From the NCBI GenBank assembly GCA_019057775.1, contig JAHLWT010000099.1, positions 1-42,048 of the forward strand: 42,048 bases of DNA, read 5' to 3'. The stretch comes from Promethearchaeota archaeon. GTDB lineage: Archaea; Asgardarchaeota; Lokiarchaeia; Sigynarchaeales; SOKP01. Below the pieces are notes generated by a model. It worked only from the letters and a program-made list of their open reading frames with translations, searched no databases and was not told where the DNA came from. Positions 33,620 to 41,804 of this stretch are shown here, piece by piece. The translations under genes were made by a program, and so were the position numbers. Numbering within the stretch: position 1 is the stretch's first letter; every line of letters starts with the position of its first letter.

Positions 33620-34939
33620 TTAAGGAGTTAATCTTTCAGGAGTTCTGGGATACATTACGGCTTCTCTGATATCATCTAATCCACATAACACTGTTAACCA
33701 GCGAGCGACTCCTAAGCCAAGACCGGCGTGGGGAGGCATCCCAAAATCAAAAGTTTTAAGATGAGATTCAAAGGATATTGAATTTAAACCTTTTTCTTCA
33801 ATAGCATCTACCAATTGAACTTTATTATGAACTCTGGTGCCACCTGACGTTAACTCAAGCCAACCTTTTTGCAAATCAAAAGATTCACTATATTTTGGAT
33901 TTTTTGAAGGCATTATGTAAAAAGGTTTAATTACCATTGGCCAGTGAGTTATATAATAATAGCCAGGATACTCCTCGCCAAGTTTTCGATTAGCTTCGGT
34001 TGATAGATCTTCACCCCACTCCATATTAAATCCATATTTCTTGTTTAAGAGAGTGACAATTTCATCATAAGTATATCTAGGGAATGGAATTTCTGGAATT
34101 ATTGTAGTTTTTTCCATCTTTAACAGTTTCAAAGCATTTATTTGATTCTTTCTAATGCTAGAGATAACAGAATGAATTAATTCTTCTAGAGTTTTAAGTA
34201 CATCTTCCATGGATGCAAAAGCCATTTCAATGTCTAGCTGGACAATTTCACATAAATGTCTCTTGGTATGCGATTTCTCAGCTCTAAAACTTGGTCCAAT
34301 TTCAAATACATTTTCGTATACCCCACATAACTGCTCTTTATATAGTTGAGCAGATTGCGTAAGAAATGCTTCCCTATCAAAGTACATTATTGGAAAAAGT
34401 TCTGTTCCTCCCTCTGTTGATGAACCAATAATCTTTGGGGTATATATTTCTTTAAAATCATTTTTAAATAAAAAATTTCTTGAGGATCTTAGTATTTCGC
34501 CCCGGATTGCAAATATTGCTTGATTTTTTACTGATCTCAAATCTAATGCTCGATTATTAAGTCTAATATCTAGCTCAGAAATTGTTTCTCCCGTCATATC
34601 AATAGGTAATTTATCAGGTGTTTTGTTTAAGATTTTTATTCCTGAGGGGATTATTTCAATTCCACCAGGAGCGGCGTCAAACAATTTGACTCTTCCTTTT
34701 ACCATAATGCAATAATGATAACCAACTTTTGCTTTTTCAAAAAGCTCGTCAGATACAACTCCTTTTTTCAAAGTTATTTGACGTTCCCCATATATATCTT
34801 GAAGATTTATAAACTTTAATCCACCTAAGTCTCGGAAATTTCGAACCCAACCACCTAAGATGACTTCCTGATCAACTAAGTTTGGTGAAATTTCCTTAGT
34901 GTAATGTGTTTTTCTCCAATCTCCTAAATCATCCAGCAT
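33620..34939 (-). CDS. aspS: Aspartate--tRNA ligase, archaeal type (possibly non-discriminating)
   Basis: Charges tRNA-Asp. 439 residues: N-terminal OB-fold anticodon domain (GGWVRNFRDLGGLKFINLQD), then the class II core with TEGGTELFPIMYF, FLTQSAQLYKEQL, motif 2 GPSFRAEKSHTKRHL, ELTSGGTRVHN, and motif 3 GLGLGVARW, ending PRTPERLTP as in archaeal AspRS. In the anticodon domain, Pro occupies the position that aligns with Lys85 of the discriminating Thermococcus enzyme (AAPGGIEI). That may mean it also charges tRNA-Asn. AsnRS is the less likely alternative. Confidence 0.88.
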   Translation of the reverse strand: MLDDLGDWRKTHYTKEISPNLVDQEVILGGWVRNFRDLGGLKFINLQDIYGERQITLKKGVVSDELFEKAKVGYHYCIMVKGRVKLFDAAPGGIEIIPSGIKILNKTPDKLPIDMTGETISELDIRLNNRALDLRSVKNQAIFAIRGEILRSSRNFLFKNDFKEIYTPKIIGSSTEGGTELFPIMYFDREAFLTQSAQLYKEQLCGVYENVFEIGPSFRAEKSHTKRHLCEIVQLDIEMAFASMEDVLKTLEELIHSVISSIRKNQINALKLLKMEKTTIIPEIPFPRYTYDEIVTLLNKKYGFNMEWGEDLSTEANRKLGEEYPGYYYITHWPMVIKPFYIMPSKNPKYSESFDLQKGWLELTSGGTRVHNKVQLVDAIEEKGLNSISFESHLKTFDFGMPPHAGLGLGVARWLTVLCGLDDIREAVMYPRTPERLTP

Positions 34940-35029
34940 ATAAACGTATCAACTTAGTTATTTTTCATTAAAATTATAATTTTAAAAGTTAAATTAAAAA
35001 TAAAATTTTTGCTTTATTATCTAATATAT

Positions 35030-36514
35030 ATGGTAAATTTAAAATGGGATGGGAAAAAAAAGAGAACAGAAATCTTTACGAGAGGAGAGAAATCTCAAAA
35101 TTTCCAAGTTCTTGATAATTATCCTAATATAGACTCTGAATATAGGTTTTCACAGGAAAGAGATTGGCAAAATCTCTTAATTTGGGGAGAAAATAAGAGT
35201 ATTATGAGTTTATTATTAGAAAATTATGAAAATAAAATTTCTCTTATCTATATTGATCCTCCATTTGCAACTGGAGGAGATTTTTATTTTAAAATCCAAA
35301 TAGGGGAAAAGGGAAAATATTTTGAAGAAACTGCTTATAAAGATAAATGGAAAGAAGGCTTAGATTCTTATTTAGATTTCCTCTATGAACGATTACTCTT
35401 AATGAAAAAATTATTAAAAAATGATGGTTCTATCTATGTTCATTTAGACTGGCATATTTCACATTATATTAAACTTCTGATGGATGAAATATTCGGCTTA
35501 AAAAACTTTCGTAATGAAATAATTTGGGCATACCCTGCTGCTTCAGCTAAAACAAGAAGATTTTTTATAAGATCTTATGATACCCTTTTATTCTATTCTA
35601 AATCAAATGATTATACTTTCAATAATAACCCACAAATTTATATGGAATATTCTAATCGTGTTAAAAATGCTTTAAAGAGAGATGATAAGGGGATATTTTA
35701 TTACAGAGGAGGAAGTCATGATGGAAAGAAATTATCACGTAAAGTGTATGTAGAAAATGAAGGGATATTCCCTAGAGATGTCTGGAATGATGTTCCATAT
35801 ATCAGAGCAAATACTTTAGAATACCAAGGCTTTTCTACTCAAAAACCTGAACGACTATTAAAAAGAATTATATTAGCATCAACTAATGAGAAGGATCTTG
35901 TTGCAGATTTCTTCTGTGGATCAGGTACTACTTTAGCTGTAGCAGAAAAACTTGGAAGACGCTGGATTGGATGTGATTCGAATAAACTAGCTATTAATAT
36001 CGCAAAGAAACGAATATTGGACATCAGTAACAGCAATAGTATTATAAATTGGAAGGATTTATACAATAAAAAACCGCATTCCTTTAAGCTTTTAAAATTA
36101 GGTAATGAAGATCAATTAACTTCTGCCACAAAGGATCTCCTTAACACTAACTATAAAATCGCTGACCAAGTTATAACACCTAATTTAGAAGTACTCATTA
36201 ATAATCAAGAAAATGAGGTAATAGTGGAGTTAACAAATTATAATGTATCTTTCACAAACCTGATTCCCGAGGATGTAATAAAAAAAATTGAATCATTTTC
36301 AGATTGGATTGATTATTGGGCTATTGATTATAATTACAGAAGACCAGTTTTTAATAATATGTGGGTTTCATTTAGAACTCCGAAGAAAAGGAAATTGCCC
36401 TTAAAATCAGAACCTTATCTTTATAGAACACCTGGTAAATTTGATTTGTCAGTAAAAATTATAGATATTTTTGGGAATGAAACCATAAAGAAATTTGAAA
36501 TCAAGATTGTTTAA
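35030..36514 (+). CDS. Site-specific DNA methyltransferase, beta-class N6-A/N4-C
   Basis: A SAM-dependent DNA amino-methyltransferase of about 494 residues. Counting from this ATG, DPPF (motif IV, about 76-79) comes first and FCGSGTT (motif I, about 295-301) later, the order of the beta class. QKPERLLKRIILAST precedes motif I as usual. After the core, about 160 further residues hold a strand-rich segment with WIDYWAIDYNYRRPVF and a last IDIFGNETIKKFEI, perhaps a DNA-contacting or structural domain. No restriction endonuclease gene is adjacent, so it looks solitary. A TTG at 35009 would add seven residues. Its end overlaps the convergent truD gene by 14 bases. Confidence 0.88.
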   Translation: MVNLKWDGKKKRTEIFTRGEKSQNFQVLDNYPNIDSEYRFSQERDWQNLLIWGENKSIMSLLLENYENKISLIYIDPPFATGGDFYFKIQIGEKGKYFEETAYKDKWKEGLDSYLDFLYERLLLMKKLLKNDGSIYVHLDWHISHYIKLLMDEIFGLKNFRNEIIWAYPAASAKTRRFFIRSYDTLLFYSKSNDYTFNNNPQIYMEYSNRVKNALKRDDKGIFYYRGGSHDGKKLSRKVYVENEGIFPRDVWNDVPYIRANTLEYQGFSTQKPERLLKRIILASTNEKDLVADFFCGSGTTLAVAEKLGRRWIGCDSNKLAINIAKKRILDISNSNSIINWKDLYNKKPHSFKLLKLGNEDQLTSATKDLLNTNYKIADQVITPNLEVLINNQENEVIVELTNYNVSFTNLIPEDVIKKIESFSDWIDYWAIDYNYRRPVFNNMWVSFRTPKKRKLPLKSEPYLYRTPGKFDLSVKIIDIFGNETIKKFEIKIV

Positions 36515-37904
36515 TTAACTCTCTAATCAACATTGTAGCATAAACTCCTTTTAAAAGAGAAAATTCAAGTTTAACTTTTTTCTTCCCAGTAAATAAATCA
36601 TCAGCTTCAAAATTTGTCATTTTCAAACCGATAGGTTTAGCTGTTATTGCTCTAAGAGAGCCTTTAAATTCCGGTATATTGAAATACTCACTGCTAAAGA
36701 TATTTTTATCAATTTTTTCTTGAGTGCAAATTTCCTCCATTAACTGTTTTACTAATGGAAAATCATCAAGATTTGTATTATATCCAATTATTGGTAAAAT
36801 TATTACTGCTCGGTTTAATTTTATTGCTTTATCTAAATATTCGTCATATGTTTTTCCATAAATATATTTAACTTTAGTTACGTTTCCATGATGATCATCT
36901 AATATACTAAGGACATCTCCTTTTATTGGTTTAAATAAAGAAAATCCTTTCTCTACCCTTAAAGTAAGCATTTTATTGAACAAAAAGGATTGAAATGAAC
37001 TAACTAATAATTGCTTTAAAGCAGAGGGCAATGTATTCAAACTACCTTTATAATCTCCAGGGTTCTCAATCAAATGTAAAATCATATTTTTTTCATAATT
37101 CAAGCTATTTGGGAAGGTTTTATACGCCTTTTCAAGATTCTTGTCATTTCTTAAATTCCTTCTTACTATTTTTGATTCGGGTAATTCAGTAGAATATGTT
37201 GTTGACACGTATTCCTCAAAAGCTTTCTTAAAATCACCTTCAATTAAACAGTGCCCAACAATATGAGAATTTGGCCGAAAGCTTCCAAATCTCTGAAGCC
37301 CAAAATAATTTGGGAAACCATAATTATTTAAAAAAGAGATATTATTATTAATATTCGCTCTTAGATCTCTTGAATTTTTTATATTTCGAAGAATAATAGT
37401 AAAATGATTACCTCTATGGCTTCCTAATTTAACTGATTTTTTTGAGGGTTGAATGTTCCTGATAAAAATGTCTCTTAATTTTAATCTCCTTAATTCTTCA
37501 ATAAAATTTCCTCTAATTGCTATTTTTTGAACTGATATTGAAAATTTATCTTTTAAACCCGAGTATTTAATCCAATCGGAAGGAATATTTAAACTTTTTC
37601 TGATTTGCCTTATAGCTTCAAAGGTATCTTTATTTACTTTTGTTAAATTAAAAATAGTATATTGATCTTTTAATTCCTTAGAAAATGGATGACTTTTATA
37701 ATCTTCCCTTATAGATAGTGTTTTATCATTTATATCGATCTCTTTCACAATGAAATCTTTAAATTGGTTTTTATATTTTCCACCTATCCCTTTAATCTTA
37801 CTTGTTGCATATATTTCAATTCCAACGAACCTTTCTATCTCTCTCTCATCATTTCTGTTAAAAGTATAAGTATCAATTTCTGAAGTAGACAATTTATCAG
37901 CCAT
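36501..37904 (-). CDS. truD: tRNA pseudouridine synthase D
   Basis: Converts a uridine of tRNA (U13 in bacteria) to pseudouridine. 467 residues in the archaeal/eukaryotic TruD/Pus7 form. The catalytic Asp119 lies in YSGLKDKFSISVQ; other family marks are FIVKEID near residue 51, KLGSHRGNHFTIILRN, NYFGLQRFGSFR and a C-terminal LKGVYATMLIREL. It starts two bases after the pth2 stop on the same strand; this pairing is common in archaea. Confidence 0.93.
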   Translation of the reverse strand: MADKLSTSEIDTYTFNRNDEREIERFVGIEIYATSKIKGIGGKYKNQFKDFIVKEIDINDKTLSIREDYKSHPFSKELKDQYTIFNLTKVNKDTFEAIRQIRKSLNIPSDWIKYSGLKDKFSISVQKIAIRGNFIEELRRLKLRDIFIRNIQPSKKSVKLGSHRGNHFTIILRNIKNSRDLRANINNNISFLNNYGFPNYFGLQRFGSFRPNSHIVGHCLIEGDFKKAFEEYVSTTYSTELPESKIVRRNLRNDKNLEKAYKTFPNSLNYEKNMILHLIENPGDYKGSLNTLPSALKQLLVSSFQSFLFNKMLTLRVEKGFSLFKPIKGDVLSILDDHHGNVTKVKYIYGKTYDEYLDKAIKLNRAVIILPIIGYNTNLDDFPLVKQLMEEICTQEKIDKNIFSSEYFNIPEFKGSLRAITAKPIGLKMTNFEADDLFTGKKKVKLEFSLLKGVYATMLIRELIKQS

Positions 37905-37906
37905 AT

Positions 37907-38263
37907 TTATAATAATTGTAAATCTCCAGTTATCTTATCAACTTCTTTTGATAATATTGGACCTATACCAATTGCTGTTGTTGTTCCTGGTGTTAATTGG
38001 GTTAATCCTGCATCGTTTATAATGAAATAGTTAAGTTTTTCTGCTTCTAATTTTTTTGCAATTTCTCTTAAGTGTTCCATATTTTTAATTTTAAGAACAA
38101 CTTTTTTCTGTCCGGTATTTTTCCAACTCTTCCAAACCGCTTTATTCCTTACTCGGACTAAGTCTGAAGCAGATACACTTGCATGACATGATTGGACGCA
38201 CTTTTTACCAGTTCCCATTTTAAGATCGGTTCTAACTAAAATTACTTGTTTATATTCTTCCAC
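37907..38263 (-). CDS. pth2: Peptidyl-tRNA hydrolase, Pth2 type
   Basis: Releases peptides from stalled peptidyl-tRNA. 118 residues, the archaeal/eukaryotic Pth2 length. Family features: [28 protein letters not shown], and the C-terminal [23 protein letters not shown] start. First gene of a pth2-truD pair. Confidence 0.95.
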   Translation of the reverse strand: MEEYKQVILVRTDLKMGTGKKCVQSCHASVSASDLVRVRNKAVWKSWKNTGQKKVVLKIKNMEHLREIAKKLEAEKLNYFIINDAGLTQLTPGTTTAIGIGPILSKEVDKITGDLQLL

Positions 38264-38317
38264 AGTAAATCTATTAAATATAAGAAACTAGCTAATAAAA
38301 TTTTATTGATTTAATAA

Positions 38318-38830
38318 TCAAAGTTGATATTCTATTTTACAAATACTTCCGGTTAATTCTAAAATCAATTCCTCAAGTTCCTCTGTTGTAAACAAAATAC
38401 TTTCCTTATCAGCTTCCCATAGAACAGCTCTAAACTGAATATCACCCGTGGCTAAAAAAATTTCATTCAAAGAAACTAATTTAAAGGGTGCTATTAATGC
38501 TTCCACTACAGGCCGAGGATTATTTGATTTTTCAATTAAAATTAAACCATCAATCTCATATGTTTCGTTAATCCAAGTTATGAGTTTAGGAGTGAATTTT
38601 ATTTTATCTTTTTTCCCGATTACTAAAATTATGATATCTTCAAAATCTATAGCTTTAAAGAATGAAATCTCTTTTAAAAAGGCATATTCTTCATTTTCTT
38701 CTAGCTTAATAAGATCTTTAGCTAAGTCAATCTCGAATTCTGATATTTCTCCCGCATCAAGTCTAACCTGACAGTTATTACATAAGAATCCAGAATTAAT
38801 GCATGTTTTATCAGCAGGAAGAACCTTCAT
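38318..38830 (-). CDS. NusA-like KH-domain protein with N-terminal zinc finger
   Basis: A 170-residue protein resembling the archaeal NusA-like family annotated as a predicted transcription factor. The N-terminus has C10-x6-C17-x2-C20 followed by RLDAGEISEFEIDLAKDL, which is characteristic. The rest alternates strands and helices as in KH-type domains (IILVIGKKDKIKFTPKLI), but the usual GxxG of a functional KH loop is not evident (GKKDK). The C-terminal TGSICKIEY matches family ends. Role in transcription is inferred from the family. Confidence 0.7.
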   Translation of the reverse strand: MKVLPADKTCINSGFLCNNCQVRLDAGEISEFEIDLAKDLIKLEENEEYAFLKEISFFKAIDFEDIIILVIGKKDKIKFTPKLITWINETYEIDGLILIEKSNNPRPVVEALIAPFKLVSLNEIFLATGDIQFRAVLWEADKESILFTTEELEELILELTGSICKIEYQL

Positions 38831-38992
38831 AATGTTTAATCTAAAATGAACGAACCAATTTTATAATTATTTCATCAAATAGTTTTAGTAGACTCTAATG
38901 TAATTGATATCTATTAAAAATTGTTAATTAATTTTATTAAAACAAATCTTAATTATTGGTTTTTTAAAGTGACCACCAATAAAGTAACTTAT

Positions 38993-39913
38993 TTACACAT
39001 CTAATGAAAAATATTCATTGATTTCTTCTTCTATTTTTGAAATATCATTAAGGACTTGTTTGAATTCGTCTCTCGGCATGTTTTTCCTTTTGAGTAACGT
39101 CTTCGCAAGTGTTTTATATTTCTCAACGATATGTGATTCAGCAAAATTAACTAACTTTATACAGAATGAATATAAATATGAATAAGTTTCTGCGTATTTA
39201 GAAAATTCTAACGATTCTATTACCTTATCTAAATAATAGTGTAATCTTAGCTTCCGATCTTTTATCTCATCCTTTAGAGATTTTGATTCCGTTTGATATT
39301 CAATGAATTTCTCATCATCTCGAAGTTTCTCTGAGATTTCGATTAATTTCTTTGACATTTCATATTTTTTAAGAAAATTTTCTTCAGTCAAATACCGAAA
39401 ATTAAGGTCCTCTCTGGTTTTTGATAAATCTTCTCTGATCTGTTCTGATAATGATCCCTTTTGTTCCCATATAGATTTTAAGATCCCACTCTGATCCGCG
39501 GTAAGAGTTGATTCTCCAGATAATCGTTTATCAGAAAGAACTAACTGAATTATTTTTAAATCAAACATTTCAAGTTTTTCTGGAGTACGATCCCAATTGA
39601 TAAACAATTCTTCATAAGTTAAAATGATATCATGAATTTTCGGAATTAGTTTTTTGACTTCCTTAATACCTTCCTTAGAGGTAATGATGACTAAATCAGA
39701 GGATATTTCAGATATTCGTGTAATTAAAACAAAATATTCCCCTAATTCTATTGTATTTAACGATTCAGTACTACTTTCTGTTAACTCTGAAACAAATGTC
39801 TGTAACGCAGAGAAAAAAGAGCTAAACATCTGTAGTTTTTCGTCGCTTTGGAAACTTTTATTATATATTAACTCTTTTGTATCACTCTGAAAAAGATAGA
39901 GGGATTGTATCAT
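38993..39913 (-). CDS. Longin/roadblock-like protein with helical C-terminal part
   Basis: A 306-residue protein whose first 100 residues (MIQSLYLFQSDTKELIYNKS, then FSSFFSALQTF and alternating strands) look like a longin or roadblock domain and share the plan of the protein at 3569-4321. The remaining 200 residues are charged and helical, with a likely coiled coil at about 160-240. In Asgard archaea such proteins are thought to be partners of small GTPases. No neighbour indicates a specific role. Confidence 0.6.
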   Translation of the reverse strand: MIQSLYLFQSDTKELIYNKSFQSDEKLQMFSSFFSALQTFVSELTESSTESLNTIELGEYFVLITRISEISSDLVIITSKEGIKEVKKLIPKIHDIILTYEELFINWDRTPEKLEMFDLKIIQLVLSDKRLSGESTLTADQSGILKSIWEQKGSLSEQIREDLSKTREDLNFRYLTEENFLKKYEMSKKLIEISEKLRDDEKFIEYQTESKSLKDEIKDRKLRLHYYLDKVIESLEFSKYAETYSYLYSFCIKLVNFAESHIVEKYKTLAKTLLKRKNMPRDEFKQVLNDISKIEEEINEYFSLDV

Positions 39914-40102
39914 CTAAATTAGCTCATTTTTTATTATAATAAATTAGTATCTTTCAACATATATTATTATAATTAATATTAAGATTAGAAAAAACGAAAT
40001 AATTTATATTTACCCATTTCGAAAATTGAAGACTTAATGGTAAAGATTGGTTTAGTATAGTTTGACAAAATAAAAGTTTATTTTAGCTTCCTGAATCTAT
40101 TT

Positions 40103-40297
40103 TTAAAGTTCAATAATATCGCAACTAATATTTCTTAATATTCTTTCTGCTGTCAGTGGATCAACCTTAAATGTGTAAAGAGTTTTCTTGGTTCTTAATT
40201 TTAATTTTACTATTTCTTTTAAGCGCTTAACTCGACAATGAATGGCATATTCTGAAAGCTCTACAAATTTTTCTTCGTCAAAAATTTCCCTAGGCAA
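40103..40297 (-). CDS. rpl38e: Ribosomal protein eL38
   Basis: A 64-residue ribosomal protein of the large subunit found only in eukaryotes and some archaea. The N-terminus MPREIFDEEKF and the centre KLRTKKTLYTFKVD match the eL38 pattern (MPREI ... KVRCSRYLYTLVV in eukaryotes). TTG start. About 200 bases from the divergent eL40 gene. Confidence 0.82.
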   Translation of the reverse strand: MPREIFDEEKFVELSEYAIHCRVKRLKEIVKLKLRTKKTLYTFKVDPLTAERILRNISCDIIEL

Positions 40298-40501
40298 ATT
40301 AAATCAACTATCTATACATTATGTGATTGATGAGTAGATCTATTAATTATAGAATTTTAATTTTATCATTAATTTTATCATATTCTTCATCTATTCAAAC
40401 AAAAATTTTATTTTGAATCACGTGTTTTAGATATTATTCCTAGATTTAGTAATACTAAGTTATAATTTATAGGATAGAAAGAACTTAAAAACTGAAGAAA
40501 A

Positions 40502-40663
40502 GTGCCGATTGACGATCCAGTTAAGAGAAGAATCGCAAGATATCATTTATTAGAAAAATCTGTGTGTAGAAGGTGTGGAGCTCTTAACCCAGTGAATGCT
40601 AAAAAATGCCGTAGATGCCATGGAAAAGATTTGCGCCCAAAAAGAAGGGAACTTTCTAAATAA
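40502..40663 (+). CDS. rpl40e: Ribosomal protein eL40
   Basis: A 53-residue zinc-ribbon protein of the large ribosomal subunit; in eukaryotes it is made as a ubiquitin fusion, here it stands alone. It starts with GTG (MPIDDPVKRRIARYH), has the zinc Cys pairs C22-x2-C25 and C36-x2-C39, and ends CHGKDLRPKRRELSK. The length matches archaeal eL40. No ubiquitin-like domain precedes it. Confidence 0.93.
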   Translation: MPIDDPVKRRIARYHLLEKSVCRRCGALNPVNAKKCRRCHGKDLRPKRRELSK

Positions 40664-40725
40664 CCCATTATTGTTTCTTGATCATTCTCTTTAAATCATT
40701 AGCTATCTACGACTTTTTTTCAGGC

Positions 40726-41127
40726 TTACCATTTTTCTACTTGCACTTTATGAACTTTTTCATAGTGTTTAACGTTTCGTGTTATTAATTTAACATCCCT
40801 TTCAATAGCGATCGAAGCAATAAAAATATCTAATTCATTAATTAATTCCCCCTTTCTTTTTAGGCTTGCTCTAATTTCACCATAAATCTTCCCATCATTA
40901 ATATCAAATGGATAGATTACCAACTTAGACAGTAATTGTTTAACCGCATTGATATTTACTTCTTTATTTTCCGAGAGATATGCTCCAAAATATAATTCAG
41001 CAACATTAATGGAAGATGTTGACAATAACTGATAGTTTTCAAGTAGTCTAGAAATTTTCTCTTTCGCATCCTCGTCATTTCTTAAGAATTGTATAAGAAT
41101 ATCTGTATCTAAAAGAACTATTATAAT
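40726..41127 (-). CDS. vapC: VapC-type PIN-domain toxin (ATT/ATA start)
   Basis: Ribonuclease toxin of a type II toxin-antitoxin pair. With the full frame it has about 133 residues, normal for VapC: (I)IIVLLDTDILIQFLRNDED, then SSINVAELYFGA, and near the end NELDIFIASIAIERDVKLIT and NVKHYEKV. The first catalytic Asp (LLDTD) is upstream of the first ordinary start, a TTG at 41025. The frame runs back to TGA 41130-41128, and only ATT 41127, ATA 41124 and ATA 41121 could serve. It overlaps the end of vapB by a few bases, the usual coupled arrangement. GAAGGG lies just upstream. Confidence 0.88.
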   Translation of the reverse strand: MIIVLLDTDILIQFLRNDEDAKEKISRLLENYQLLSTSSINVAELYFGAYLSENKEVNINAVKQLLSKLVIYPFDINDGKIYGEIRASLKRKGELINELDIFIASIAIERDVKLITRNVKHYEKVHKVQVEKW

Positions 41128-41354
41128 TCAACCCTTCGGATTTGTGCGTTTTTTCGATTTTCATATATTATCTTTAAAAGCTTATCTGATTCAACTTTTG
41201 AACCTTGCCAAGATCCTGCTAACTCAAGGATTTCCTTTTGAGCTGGTTCTGATGCTAATCGAAGAATTAAATCATTAAATGATTCTTTTTTTCGTTTTTT
41301 ATGTTTAAGCGCATTATACGCCTCGTCTGAAAGTGAAATTGTTTTATAACCCAT
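41121..41354 (-). CDS. vapB: VapB-type antitoxin (archaeal DUF217-like)
   Basis: A 77-residue antitoxin. The N-terminus MGYKTISLSDEAYNALKHKK is the DNA-binding ribbon-helix-helix-like start typical of archaeal VapB. The C-terminal part (LELAGSWQG ... NRKNAQIRRVEL) should bind and mask the VapC site. It precedes and overlaps vapC. A palindromic AT-rich site about 50 bases upstream may be its operator. Confidence 0.88.
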   Translation of the reverse strand: MGYKTISLSDEAYNALKHKKRKKESFNDLILRLASEPAQKEILELAGSWQGSKVESDKLLKIIYENRKNAQIRRVEL

Positions 41355-41804
41355 AATTTATTTAACCTTTATTAGAAATTTGATTAATAGTTTTCTATAA
41401 TTATCTATATATAGATATCTATATATTATTTTATATTTTACTATAAATTATTCGTATTTTCCATATTTTAGCAGCTAAATTTGGTTATTTTTCTATATAT
41501 AAATTCAGAAATGAATTGTGTTTAAGGATAACTGAACGTTTGGACTGTATATTTCGTGAACAATTTGCTTTTATTATTTACTGTGAAAATTAATTTTTGC
41601 CTTCTACTTTAGAAGATCCTTTTCTTGCATAAGGTCTAGAGAATTGAAGAGTCTGAGCACATTTATATTATTGAGAATCATAATATCTATTATATCATAA
41701 AAAAGGTATTCCAAAAAAGCACTTTAAATTACCTTTCCTACCATTAAGAATTATTAGAAAAAGTGAGAAAGGATACAAAGTATTGTATGAGACCGAAGTA
41801 TTAA
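41355..41804 (-). other. 450-base intergenic region upstream of vapBC
   Basis: Very AT-rich next to vapB, with the palindrome noted separately. Its far part (about 41684-41866) has an open frame on the plus strand without a usual start that overlaps the TPR gene; I do not call it. No RNA gene recognised. Confidence 0.4.
41404..41427 (-). promoter_or_regulatory. Nested palindrome, candidate vapBC operator/promoter
   Basis: ATCTATATATAGAT (41404-41417) is a perfect 14-base palindrome. It is followed at once by a second ATCTATATAT half, so AGATATCT is also palindromic (41414-41421). It lies 50-73 bases upstream of vapB and contains TATA-like sequence. VapBC complexes usually bind inverted repeats over their own promoter, which fits. 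Its AT-richness makes chance possible. Confidence 0.4.
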
